A DNA stretch of 13,275 nt, taken from assembly GCA_009925955.1 (NCBI GenBank), contig RFPX01000017.1:1-13275 (forward strand). The letters are read 5' to 3'. The notes below the pieces were generated by a model that worked only from the letters and a program-made list of their open reading frames with translations, did no database searches and had not been told where the DNA came from. The stretch is from Betaproteobacteria bacterium (GTDB lineage: Bacteria; Pseudomonadota; Gammaproteobacteria; Burkholderiales; Burkholderiaceae_C). Shown piece after piece: positions 1 to 6,799 of this stretch (within the stretch, counting starts at the first letter, position 1; each line of letters starts with the position of its first letter). Both the position numbers and the translations under genes were made by a program.

Positions 1-1769
1 TTGAGGAACACCTCGATCACCTGCTGTTGAAGCGCGAGCATGGCCTCAATCGACACATCTTCGGCGGCTTCGGTGGTGACCTGCACCTGTCCGATGTCCT
101 CCTCGGGGAAGAAGCCCTTGGGAATCACGTAAAAGATCCAGGCGGTCGCCACAAAGGTGCCCACGGCCACCGCCAGCACCGACTTGCGCCAGCGCAACGC
201 CAAGTCCAGGGTGCGGGTGTAGCCCGCCAGGACCGCGTTGAAGCCGCGCTCAAAGGACCGCACCACCGCGCCGGGGGGCTTCTTGTGGGCTTCATCGGTC
301 AGAAAGCGAGCCGCCAACATCGGCACCAGCGACAGCGAGACAAAGGCCGATGCCAGGATGGCCAGCCCCACCACCACAGCAAACTCGTGCAGCAGCAAGC
401 CGATGACCCCGGGCATGAAAAAGACCGGGATGAACACGGCCACCAAGGAGGTCGAAATGGAGATGATGGTGAAGCCCACCTCGCGCGCGCCGCGCAGCGC
501 GGCCTGGAACGGTGGTTCACCGTTCTCGACATGGCGCACGATGTTTTCCAACACCACGATCGCATCGTCCACCACCAAGCCGACGGCCAGGGTGAGCCCC
601 AAGAGCGAGATGTTGTCCAGGGAATAGCTGAAGCCCCACAGCATGGCCAGTGCACCCATCAGGGACACCGGCAGGGACAGGCTGGGAATGGCGGTGGCCA
701 CAAAGCGGCGCAGGAACAGGAAGATGACCAACACCACCAGCACGATGGTGCCCATGAGGGTCAGGGTCACGTCGTGAAGCGCCTCTCGAATCGACAAGGA
801 GCGGTCGTTGGTGATGCGCATGGCGATGGAGGCTGGCAGCTGCGCCTTGAGCTCTTCCAGGGCCGCCTTGGCCGCATCCACCACCTGCACGGTGTTGGCG
901 TCGGGCAGGCGAAACACCGCCAAGGAGATCGAGGGCTCGCCGTTGAAACTGGCGAAGCTCTTGACCGACTCAAAGCTGTCCTCGACACGCGCCACATCGC
1001 GCAGGCGCACCGGCACACCGCCTCGCGTGCTGATGATCAGGTTGCCGAATTCCGCAGCACTGCGCAGTTGTCGATTGGCCTGAACCGTCAGAATCTGGCG
1101 CGGCCCGTCCAGGGTGCCCAGCGGGGTGTTGACATTGGCCGCAATCAGGGCCACGCGTACATCATCCACCGTCAGGTTTCGGCCCTGCAGTGCCTCGGGC
1201 AGCAGGCGCACCCGAACGGCGTATCGCTTCGCACCGAAGACACTGATCTGCGCCACGCCCGCCAAGGTCGACAGGTTGGGCACGATCACCTGGTCGGCAT
1301 AGGCTTGGAGGTCGCGCGTGTCCAGGGAAGGGGAGTTCAAGGTGACGAAGAGCACCGGCGAGTCGGCTGGGTTGACCTTGCGGTAGCTGGGTGGTGCCGG
1401 CATCTCAAGGGGCAGCGCCCGCTGCGCCCGCAGCAGGGCCGCCTGTACATCGACCGAAGCCGCGTCAATGTTGCGCGACTCTTCAAACTCAATGGTGACA
1501 TTGGTCTGACCCAGGGTGCTGGTGGAGCTGATCTGCGCCACGAAGGGGATGGTCTGGAACTGTTGTTCCAAGGGCAGGGCCACGGCGGTGGCCATGTCCT
1601 CCGGGCTGGCGCCCGGCAGGTTGGCCGAGACGTTGATCACCGGCGTGTTGTAGCTGGGCAGTGCGGCCACCGGTATGAAGTTCAGGCTCAGGGCCCCGGC
1701 CACCACGATGGCCAGGTTCAGCAGCACGGTCATCACCGGGCGGCGGATGAAGATTTCCGAGAGGTTCAT
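1..1769 (-). CDS. RND multidrug efflux permease (MdtB/MuxB-like), C-terminal part cut by window edge
   Basis: Inner-membrane permease of a tripartite RND pump (HAE1 type), expected to exchange protons for drugs or other hydrophobic compounds. The visible N-terminal 589 residues translate without a stop. They begin MNLSEIFIRRPVMTVLL, the amphipathic start and TM1 typical of the family. The porter-domain region includes a KVNPADSPV segment like that of MdtB/MdtC. TM4 carries GLVVDDAIVVLENI, whose D401-D402 match the AcrB proton-relay pair D407/D408. A family-typical FTIISIS stretch follows. RND permeases are about 1,030-1,050 residues, so roughly the last 450 lie outside the window. The ATG overlaps the stop of the upstream adaptor gene by 4 bp (ATGA, 1766-1769), so translation is probably coupled. 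Similarity is closest by eye to the MdtB/MdtC branch; the substrate cannot be read from sequence. Whether a second permease or an outer-membrane factor follows is not visible. Confidence 0.95.
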   Translation of the reverse strand, partial: MNLSEIFIRRPVMTVLLNLAIVVAGALSLNFIPVAALPSYNTPVINVSANLPGASPEDMATAVALPLEQQFQTIPFVAQISSTSTLGQTNVTIEFEESRNIDAASVDVQAALLRAQRALPLEMPAPPSYRKVNPADSPVLFVTLNSPSLDTRDLQAYADQVIVPNLSTLAGVAQISVFGAKRYAVRVRLLPEALQGRNLTVDDVRVALIAANVNTPLGTLDGPRQILTVQANRQLRSAAEFGNLIISTRGGVPVRLRDVARVEDSFESVKSFASFNGEPSISLAVFRLPDANTVQVVDAAKAALEELKAQLPASIAMRITNDRSLSIREALHDVTLTLMGTIVLVVLVIFLFLRRFVATAIPSLSLPVSLMGALAMLWGFSYSLDNISLLGLTLAVGLVVDDAIVVLENIVRHVENGEPPFQAALRGAREVGFTIISISTSLVAVFIPVFFMPGVIGLLLHEFAVVVGLAILASAFVSLSLVPMLAARFLTDEAHKKPPGAVVRSFERGFNAVLAGYTRTLDLALRWRKSVLAVAVGTFVATAWIFYVIPKGFFPEEDIGQVQVTTEAAEDVSIEAMLALQQQVIEVFL

Positions 1770-3112
1770 CGCGCAGCCGCTTCCTTGCCCGAACCCGGTG
1801 CTGCCGTGTTGGCGCTGCCGCCCGGCTTGCTGCTGTCGCGGCCACGGTCGATCACCTTGCTGCCGTTTCGGACGTTTTGGCGCCCTTCCAGCACCACCCG
1901 GTCACCCGCAGCAATGCCCTTGAGCGCGGCGAATCCGTCGGCCATGGCCAAGAGCTCCACCGGCTTGGCCTGTGCAATCCCCTCGTCATCCACCACGAAC
2001 ACGGTGCGGCCGCGGGCGCCTTGCACCACAGCCGCCACGGGAACCACCGCACCGCCTTCGACCGCGTTGAGGTTCATCCGCACCTTCACATAGGCGCCCG
2101 GCCACCAGCGTGAATCCCGGTTGTCGAGCTCAGCCCGCACGCGTACGGTTCCCGAGGCCGCATCCACCACGTTGTCAACAAACACCACCGCGGCGCTTTG
2201 CACCTGCGGCTTGCCGCCTGCGGGGGCGTCTTCCGCGGCGCGCACCTCCACCACCGTGGCGCGGCTTTTCAGGGCGGCCAATGCGTCGGGCAGGTTGCGT
2301 TGGGGCAAGGAAAACGACACCAACACGGGATGCAACTGGCTGATGGTGACCAGGGCCGCGCCACCTGGGCTGACGTAGGCGCCCGGATGCACCGTGATGG
2401 CGCCCAGGCGGCCTTCCTGCGGCGCCGTGACGGTCATGAAGGACAGGGCAACCTGCGCCGCATTCAGGGCTGCGCGCGAGGCCGCGACAGCCGCGTCCTG
2501 GGTCTGCACGGCGGTGCGCTGCACATCCACCGCACCCTGGGATACAAAGTTCTGCGCCAGCAGATCTTCACTGCGCTTGAGTTGCCGGCGGGCATCGGCC
2601 AGGGCGGCTTCGTCCTTCAGGACCTGCGCCTGGGCGCGTTCGAGTTGCGCGCGTTCGTTGCGGTCGTCCAGCCGAAACAGCACCTGACCCTGACGGACCG
2701 CGTCGCCCTCACGGACCAACACCTCGCGGATGGTCGCGGCCACCTGAGCGCGCACCTCCACCGTACGGCGGGCGGTCACCGTGCCGGTGAGGTCCAGGCC
2801 CACAGCCAAACTGCGTTTCTCGGCCTTGACCAGGGTGACCGAAACAGGTCCACCACCGCCAGGGCCGCGGTTGGCGGCGTTGCCCGGTGCGGCGCTTGCG
2901 CTTGAAGCGGGCGCGCTGGCCTGGGCCGCCGCTGCTGACGCCGGTGCAGCGGCGCCGGGTGCGTTTGTGGCGGCGGCACCCGCTGCGGTGGCGGGCGGTG
3001 TGGCGGGCTGTGCGGCGGTCGTCTCCGGCTTGCCGCTGCAGGCAGACAGGCAGGCCACGGCTGAACAGACCAGGGCCGAAGCGGCCACCCGACGGGAAAA
3101 CACGTGTTTCAT
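1766..3112 (-). CDS. RND efflux periplasmic adaptor lipoprotein (MdtA/AcrA-like membrane fusion protein)
   Basis: Periplasmic adaptor that links the RND permease to an outer-membrane channel; 448 residues from the start chosen here. That start (MKHVFSRRVAASALV) gives a good lipoprotein signal peptide: basic n-region, hydrophobic core, then lipobox LSAC with lipidated Cys25. The open frame extends upstream to an ATG at 3193, but that would put 27 polar residues before the signal and overlap the preceding gene, so it was not used. Residues about 30-85 are an Ala/Pro/Gly-rich linker. Next comes the barrel-sandwich (biotinyl-lipoyl-like) half-motif around VEVRAQVAATIREVLVREGD, then a helical hairpin rich in Ala, Gln and Arg, the second lipoyl half (TVTAPQEGRLGAI) and the beta-barrel and membrane-proximal domains. 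The C-terminal tail is Gly/Ser/Ala-rich. It overlaps the permease by 4 bp. No clear Shine-Dalgarno sequence is seen before the ATG. Confidence 0.93.
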   Translation of the reverse strand: MKHVFSRRVAASALVCSAVACLSACSGKPETTAAQPATPPATAAGAAATNAPGAAAPASAAAAQASAPASSASAAPGNAANRGPGGGGPVSVTLVKAEKRSLAVGLDLTGTVTARRTVEVRAQVAATIREVLVREGDAVRQGQVLFRLDDRNERAQLERAQAQVLKDEAALADARRQLKRSEDLLAQNFVSQGAVDVQRTAVQTQDAAVAASRAALNAAQVALSFMTVTAPQEGRLGAITVHPGAYVSPGGAALVTISQLHPVLVSFSLPQRNLPDALAALKSRATVVEVRAAEDAPAGGKPQVQSAAVVFVDNVVDAASGTVRVRAELDNRDSRWWPGAYVKVRMNLNAVEGGAVVPVAAVVQGARGRTVFVVDDEGIAQAKPVELLAMADGFAALKGIAAGDRVVLEGRQNVRNGSKVIDRGRDSSKPGGSANTAAPGSGKEAAAR

Positions 3113-3130
3113 GTGGTGTGCAGTGGTGTG
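3113..3130 (-). repeat. Two 8-bp direct repeats directly before the adaptor start codon
   Basis: The plus-strand octamer GTGGTGTG occurs at 3113-3120 and 3123-3130, a period of 10 bp or about one helical turn. On the coding strand this reads CACACCAC twice, ending right at the ATG where a ribosome-binding site would be expected. It could be a repressor half-site pair, or chance in a 67-bp gap. No regulator gene is in the window. Confidence 0.35.
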
Positions 3131-3179
3131 GAATTGCGGGAGCGCGGTGGGCGCCCCGCCAGAAGCATCTCGGGCTGCT

Positions 3180-4166
3180 TCAGGCCCGCGCATCGTGGCT
3201 CAGGACCAACTTGCCCTTGACGGCGCGGGAGGCCATCAGAGCATAAGCCTGTGGAAGCTCGCTCATGGGCAGGACACGGTCGATGGCGGGCTTGATTCGC
3301 CCCTCTTGATACCACCCGACGAGCTGACCCAGGGCTTTCGCAAATGACTCGGGCTCACGCCGCACGAAGTCTCCCCAGAACACCCCGACGACCGAGGCAC
3401 CCTTGAGCAGGGCCAGGTTCCACGGCAGGGCTGGAATCATGCCTCCTGCAAAGCCGATCACCAGGTAGCGCCCACGCCAGGCGATGGAGCGGAACACGGG
3501 CTCGGCCAGCGACCCGCCAACCGGGTCGTAGACCACATCCGGGCCACGACCTTGTGTGAGAACCTTGAGGCGCTCGCGCACGTCCTCTTGGCTGTAGTTC
3601 AGCGTATCGTCCGCCCCCAGCGTTTTGCAGAACGCCGCCTTTTCATCGCTGGACACGCCGGCGATCACCCGCGCGCCAGCGGCTTTGGCCACCTGAATGG
3701 CCGAGGTGCCCACGCCGCCAGCGGCCCCCAGGACCAACACGGTTTCACCCGCCTTCAGGGCGGCCCGGTCGATCAGGGCATGGTGTGTGGTGCCATAGGT
3801 GAAGGCGAAGGCGGCCGCGTGTTCAAAGGGCACGGACGCCGGCAAGGGCAGGCAGTGTGGCGCCGAGGCCATGGCATGCGTAGCAAAGCCACCGGCCGCA
3901 CCAATGACGGCCACGTGTTGACCCGGTTGCAGGTGGCTGACATCGGGGCCCACCGCCTCCACCACGCCCGCGTACTCTGCGCCGGGCACGAAGGGCAGGG
4001 GCGGCTTGATCTGGTACTTGTTCTCCACGGTCAGCAGATCGGGAAAATTGAGGCTGGCTGCGCGAACGGCCACCAAGACCTGCCCAGGCCCAGGCTGCCC
4101 CAGGTTCAGGGGCTTCCAGCGCAGTTGATCCGCGCCAGTGGGGTTGTCGCATAGCCATCCGTGCAT
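3180..4166 (-). CDS. NADPH:quinone oxidoreductase family protein (zinc-independent MDR superfamily)
   Basis: Medium-chain dehydrogenase/reductase of the quinone oxidoreductase (QOR/CurA-like) branch, 328 residues, expected to be a cytosolic NAD(P)H-dependent reductase of quinones or activated alkenes. The N-terminal GroES-like domain has ASLNFPDLL and PGAEYAGVV, both standard in the family. The Rossmann nucleotide-binding motif VLGAAGGVGTSAIQ lies at about residues 145-158. The catalytic and structural zinc cysteines of alcohol dehydrogenases are not seen, as expected for this branch. The open frame continues far upstream to 5144, but homology begins at MHGWLCDNP. GAGGAA sits about 4 nt before this ATG, so 4166 was chosen. 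It precedes the efflux adaptor by 67 bp on the same strand and may share its transcript. It starts 69 bp from the divergent surE. The exact substrate is unknown. Confidence 0.92.
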   Translation of the reverse strand: MHGWLCDNPTGADQLRWKPLNLGQPGPGQVLVAVRAASLNFPDLLTVENKYQIKPPLPFVPGAEYAGVVEAVGPDVSHLQPGQHVAVIGAAGGFATHAMASAPHCLPLPASVPFEHAAAFAFTYGTTHHALIDRAALKAGETVLVLGAAGGVGTSAIQVAKAAGARVIAGVSSDEKAAFCKTLGADDTLNYSQEDVRERLKVLTQGRGPDVVYDPVGGSLAEPVFRSIAWRGRYLVIGFAGGMIPALPWNLALLKGASVVGVFWGDFVRREPESFAKALGQLVGWYQEGRIKPAIDRVLPMSELPQAYALMASRAVKGKLVLSHDARA

Positions 4167-4235
4167 CGTGTTCCTCGCTTGCTGGTCCCGGGGGATGCAC
4201 CGCCGTGTGCCAGGGGTGCTGCCTACAATGGGCCT
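4167..4235. promoter_or_regulatory. Divergent intergenic region between the quinone oxidoreductase gene and surE
   Basis: This 69-bp gap must serve both outward-facing genes unless surE is read through from elsewhere. On the plus strand TACAAT at 4224-4229 matches the sigma-70 -10 consensus in five of six bases and lies 6 nt before the surE ATG, but no convincing -35 is seen at the right spacing. On the minus strand only the ribosome-binding GAGGAA of the oxidoreductase gene is clear. Confidence 0.4.
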
Positions 4236-4997
4236 ATGCGTATTCTGATCGCAAACGACGACGGCTATTTGGCCCCTGGTCTGGCTGCCTTGGCGCAGGC
4301 CATGCAGGGCTTGGGAACCTTGGACATCATCGCGCCGGAGCAAAACGCCAGCGGCACGTCCAACGCCCTGACGCTCAACCGCCCGCTGTCGGTGTACACC
4401 GCAGCCAATGGCTATCGGTACGTGAACGGAACGCCCTCGGACTGCGTGCACGTGGCACTGACCGGCCTGCTGCCCAGGCCCGACCTGGTGGTCTCGGGCA
4501 TCAACCAGGGCGCGAACATGGGCGATGACACGCTGTATTCGGGCACGGTGGCCGCCGCGATGGAGGGCTTCCTGTTCGGCGTGCCCGCCATTGCCTTCTC
4601 GCAGGTCGACAAGGGTTGGGGCGACTTGGCCGCTGCATCCGCGGTGGCACGTGCCGTGGTCGAGCGGGTGATCCATCAAGGCTTGTTGGGGCGCGCCTTC
4701 TTGCTGAACGTGAACATTCCCAACCGTGGCGATGCGGCGCAACTCCCGTGGCGCATCACGCGCCTGGGGCGGCGCCATGCCAGCGAACCGGTGGTGCGCC
4801 AGACCAGCCCGCGCGGCGAGCCCATCTATTGGATTGGCCCGGCCGGGGATGCGCGCGAGGCCGGCCCCGGAACCGACTTTCACGCCACCGCCCACGGTGC
4901 GGTGTCCATCACGCCGCTGCAGATCGACCTCACCGACCACCAGCACCTGGGGGATTGGTCCGGAGCCCTCGGGGCGCTGGCGCCTGAGCCCCGATGA
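4236..4997 (+). CDS. surE: 5'/3'-nucleotidase SurE (survival protein)
   Basis: Metal-dependent nucleoside monophosphate phosphatase (5'/3'-nucleotidase, with exopolyphosphatase activity in E. coli), cytosolic. It is 253 residues, the same length as the E. coli enzyme. The N-terminus MRILIANDDGY gives the metal ligands D8 and D9. S39 lies in NASGTSNALTLNRPL, and N90 in VSGINQGANMGDDTLYSGTV, matching the remaining metal-binding positions and the active-site loop; AAAMEG follows as in the family. An in-frame ATG at 4161 would add 25 unrelated residues and overlap the divergent gene, so 4236 was chosen. There is no good Shine-Dalgarno sequence. Its stop overlaps the pcm start (ATGA, 4994-4997), which makes it the first gene of a coupled surE-pcm-nlpD-rlmD operon. 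SurE-Pcm-NlpD linkage is conserved across many proteobacteria. Confidence 0.97.
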   Translation: MRILIANDDGYLAPGLAALAQAMQGLGTLDIIAPEQNASGTSNALTLNRPLSVYTAANGYRYVNGTPSDCVHVALTGLLPRPDLVVSGINQGANMGDDTLYSGTVAAAMEGFLFGVPAIAFSQVDKGWGDLAAASAVARAVVERVIHQGLLGRAFLLNVNIPNRGDAAQLPWRITRLGRRHASEPVVRQTSPRGEPIYWIGPAGDAREAGPGTDFHATAHGAVSITPLQIDLTDHQHLGDWSGALGALAPEPR

Positions 4998-5308
4998 GCG
5001 ACTCTGCACGCCCACCGGCCCGCCGTTCTCGCTTTCCGGCTTCAGTGGCGGCCACGGCTCCAGGGGCGGCCAACAGGGCCCCCGTGCTGCGCCCCCAGCG
5101 CCCGGTGGAGCAGGCGGCTCAAGACGCGGCCCGTGTGGTGGCACCTTCCGGTGTGGGCCTGGACTCGGAGGCCGTTCGGCGCCGCATGGTCAGCCGCCTC
5201 CAACAAGGCGGCATTCGCTGCGAGCCCGTGCTGCAGGCCATGGCACAGGTCCCCAGGCACCAGTTCGTCGACTCCGCCCTGGCCGCTCAAGCCTATGAAG
5301 ACACCAGC

Positions 5309-5365
5309 TTGCCCATCGGCCTGGGACAGACCATCTCGAAACCTTCGGTCGTGGCTCGGATGTTG
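5309..5365 (+). repeat. First copy of 19-codon near-duplicate inside pcm
   Basis: It encodes LPIGLGQTISKPSVVARML in the frame of the pcm start codon. It is continuous with the upstream pcm sequence (EDTS before it), but after the final Leu codon the sequence does not continue to the expected SLLHEG. It differs from the second copy at 14 of 57 bases, every one silent. Confidence 0.93.
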
Positions 5366-5366
5366 C

Positions 5367-5423
5367 CTGCCGATCGGGCTGGGCCAGACGATTTCCAAGC
5401 CCTCGGTGGTGGCCCGCATGCTC
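5367..5423 (+). repeat. Second copy of 19-codon near-duplicate inside pcm, shifted by one base in frame
   Basis: It encodes the same 19 residues (LPIGLGQTISKPSVVARML) with different synonymous codons and is continuous with the downstream pcm sequence SLLHEG. Its offset from the first copy is 58 bp, one more than a multiple of three, which causes the frameshift. Sequence identity to copy one is about 75 percent at DNA level and complete at protein level. Confidence 0.93.
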
Positions 5424-5853
5424 AGCTTGCTGCATGAGGGGGTCCGGGCTCAGGCCTTGGGCCACCTGGGCAAGGCCCTCGAAATCGGAACGGGCTGTGG
5501 CTACCAGGCGGCGGTCCTGTGTCTGGTGGCGCGGCAGGTGGTGTCCATTGAGCGTCTGGCCCCCTTGCATGAGCAGGCCCGCCAGCGCCTGGAGCCCTGG
5601 CGGGCGCAGCGGCTGATGCTGATTTGGGGCGACGGCCGCCTGGGGCATGGCCCGTCCGCGCCTTACGACAGCATCGTGGCCGCCGCCGGAGGCGACGACA
5701 TCCCCCAGGCCTGGCTGGACCAACTGGCCGTGGGTGGGCGCCTGGTGGCGCCCGTGCACTCCCAGGCCCACGGTGGTCACATGCTCTTGGTGGTGGACCG
5801 CCAGGACAGCGGATACACCCACACCTTGCATGAGCCCGTGCACTTCGTGCCCC

Positions 5854-5859
5854 TAAAAT
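5854..5859 (+). promoter_or_regulatory. Possible -10 element upstream of nlpD within the end of pcm
   Basis: TAAAAT matches the sigma-70 -10 consensus in five of six bases and lies 10 nt before the nlpD ATG. No good -35 is seen at 16-18 bp, so an internal nlpD promoter is only a possibility. In E. coli the long nlpD gene carries promoters for the downstream gene, so internal promoters in this operon would not be surprising. Confidence 0.25.
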
Positions 5860-5869
5860 CCGGGGCGCA

Positions 5870-6799
5870 ATGAGTTCAATGCCCCTGAGTTTTCGCCGCC
5901 TGTGGATGGGATGCCTCCTGACGTCGGTGGTGGTCCTGGCGGCTTGCGGCAGCCCCACCAAGCGAACCGTGGTGGTTGAAGACCGCAGTGTGGGCCGAGC
6001 GCCCACCTCGGCCGCAGCTTCGGCAGCCCGGGCCAACCCGACCGAAGCGCCCGGTGCCACCACCAGCGCCGTGTCTTCCTCCGGCGAAACGGCGTCCATG
6101 GCCGGCAAGCCGGGTTACTACACCGTCAAGCCTGGCGACACGCTGGTTCGCATCGGGTTGGACCATGGCCAAAACTGGCGCGACATTGCCCGTTGGAACC
6201 AGATCGACAACCCCAATGTGATCGAAGTGGGGCAGGTCCTGCGGGTTCGCCCAGAGGCGACGGCGGCGCGCGTGGCTGCCCGGCCCTCCGAGCGCGCAGC
6301 GGATCGCGCTTCTGATCGTGCGGCGGATCGCCCCGCTGAACGCTCTGGCGGCGCTGCTGGCGGCGTGGTTGCCCCGCGCGTGGGCTCGGGCAGCGCGGCC
6401 GATGCGGCGCGTGAGTCCGAAGGGGGCACCGCCGAGCTCACGTGGGGTTGGCCCGCAACCGGCCCCGTGCTGCAGGGCTTTGATGAGCAACGCAACAAGG
6501 GGCTTGACCTGGGCGGCAAGGCGGGCGATGCGGTGCTGGCAGCCGCCGATGGGCGGGTGGTCTATGCCGGATCGGCCCTGCGTGGTTACGGCAACTTGGT
6601 GATCCTCAAGCACAACAGCACCTTCTTGAGTGCCTATGCGCACAACCAAACGCTCCTCGTGAAGGAGGATCAGGTGGTCAAGCGGGGCCAAAAGATTGCC
6701 GAGATGGGCAGCACCGACGCCGAGCGGGTTCAGTTGCACTTTGAAATCCGCCGTGATGGCAAGCCGGTCGACCCGGCCCGGTACCTGCCGGCCCGATGA
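5870..6799 (+). CDS. nlpD: NlpD-type lipoprotein: LysM domain plus degenerate M23/LytM domain, amidase activator
   Basis: Outer-membrane lipoprotein that in E. coli binds septal peptidoglycan and activates the amidase AmiC for daughter-cell separation. It is 309 residues. The signal peptide ends in lipobox LAAC with Cys26. A LysM peptidoglycan-binding domain spans about residues 83-128 (YYTVKPGDTLVRIG to VGQVLRVRP). A low-complexity Arg/Ala/Asp/Glu/Gly linker follows at about 130-185, and the LytM/M23 fold occupies the C-terminal 115 residues or so. The M23 zinc motifs are degenerate: NKGLD at 209-213 has Asn in place of the first metal His, and QLHFE at 288-292 has Gln in place of the first His of HxH. 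This matches E. coli NlpD (NKGID, RLHFE), so an activator rather than a hydrolase is expected. It overlaps pcm and rlmD by 4 bp each. rpoS, which follows nlpD in E. coli, is absent here. Confidence 0.95.
   Translation: MSSMPLSFRRLWMGCLLTSVVVLAACGSPTKRTVVVEDRSVGRAPTSAAASAARANPTEAPGATTSAVSSSGETASMAGKPGYYTVKPGDTLVRIGLDHGQNWRDIARWNQIDNPNVIEVGQVLRVRPEATAARVAARPSERAADRASDRAADRPAERSGGAAGGVVAPRVGSGSAADAARESEGGTAELTWGWPATGPVLQGFDEQRNKGLDLGGKAGDAVLAAADGRVVYAGSALRGYGNLVILKHNSTFLSAYAHNQTLLVKEDQVVKRGQKIAEMGSTDAERVQLHFEIRRDGKPVDPARYLPAR

Larger units (their letters stand above)
4994..5873 (+). pseudogene. pcm: Protein-L-isoaspartate O-methyltransferase gene, frameshifted by an internal 58-bp near-duplication
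   Basis: Pcm methylates L-isoaspartyl residues with SAM to start repair of aged proteins. The first part reads in the frame of the ATG at 4994 (overlapping the surE stop) and includes VPRHQFVDSALAAQAYEDTS and LPIGLGQTISKPSVVARML. It then runs into a stop at 5435-5437, giving only 147 residues. The SAM-binding part (LEIGTGCGYQAAVL, then the conserved VGGRLVAPV region) lies in another frame and ends at 5873. The frame-restoring event is a second, silently diverged copy of the LPIGLGQTISKPSVVARML segment at 5367-5423. Removing 58 bp would restore one 273-residue protein. That is longer than typical Pcm (about 210-225) because of an Ala/Pro/Arg-rich N-terminal extension of about 55-60 residues. 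As written the gene should not give active enzyme; a sequence or assembly error is possible. It overlaps nlpD by 4 bp (5870-5873). Confidence 0.88.

Noticed and set aside
27..2093. 688-codon open frame on the plus strand
   Set aside because: It lies opposite the RND permease and adaptor, whose protein sequences are clear. The composition (many His, Gln, Gly, Arg) is typical of a GC-rich antisense shadow and no family is recognisable.
4167..5144. Upstream extension of the quinone oxidoreductase frame
   Set aside because: The extension runs antisense to surE and pcm and shows no family similarity. The ATG at 4166 with GAGGAA fits the known protein start.
5133..5366. Alternative long start for the 3' pcm frame
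   Set aside because: Codons before 5367 in this frame translate to Trp/Arg/Pro/Ser-rich sequence unlike Pcm. Only the part from 5367 on is real, so it is the downstream half of the broken gene and not a separate gene.
5309..5437. Programmed ribosomal frameshift in pcm
   Set aside because: The second copy repeats the same 19 residues, so a shift would give a duplicated active-site loop, not a normal protein. No evident slippery site or stimulatory element was recognised at the junction.
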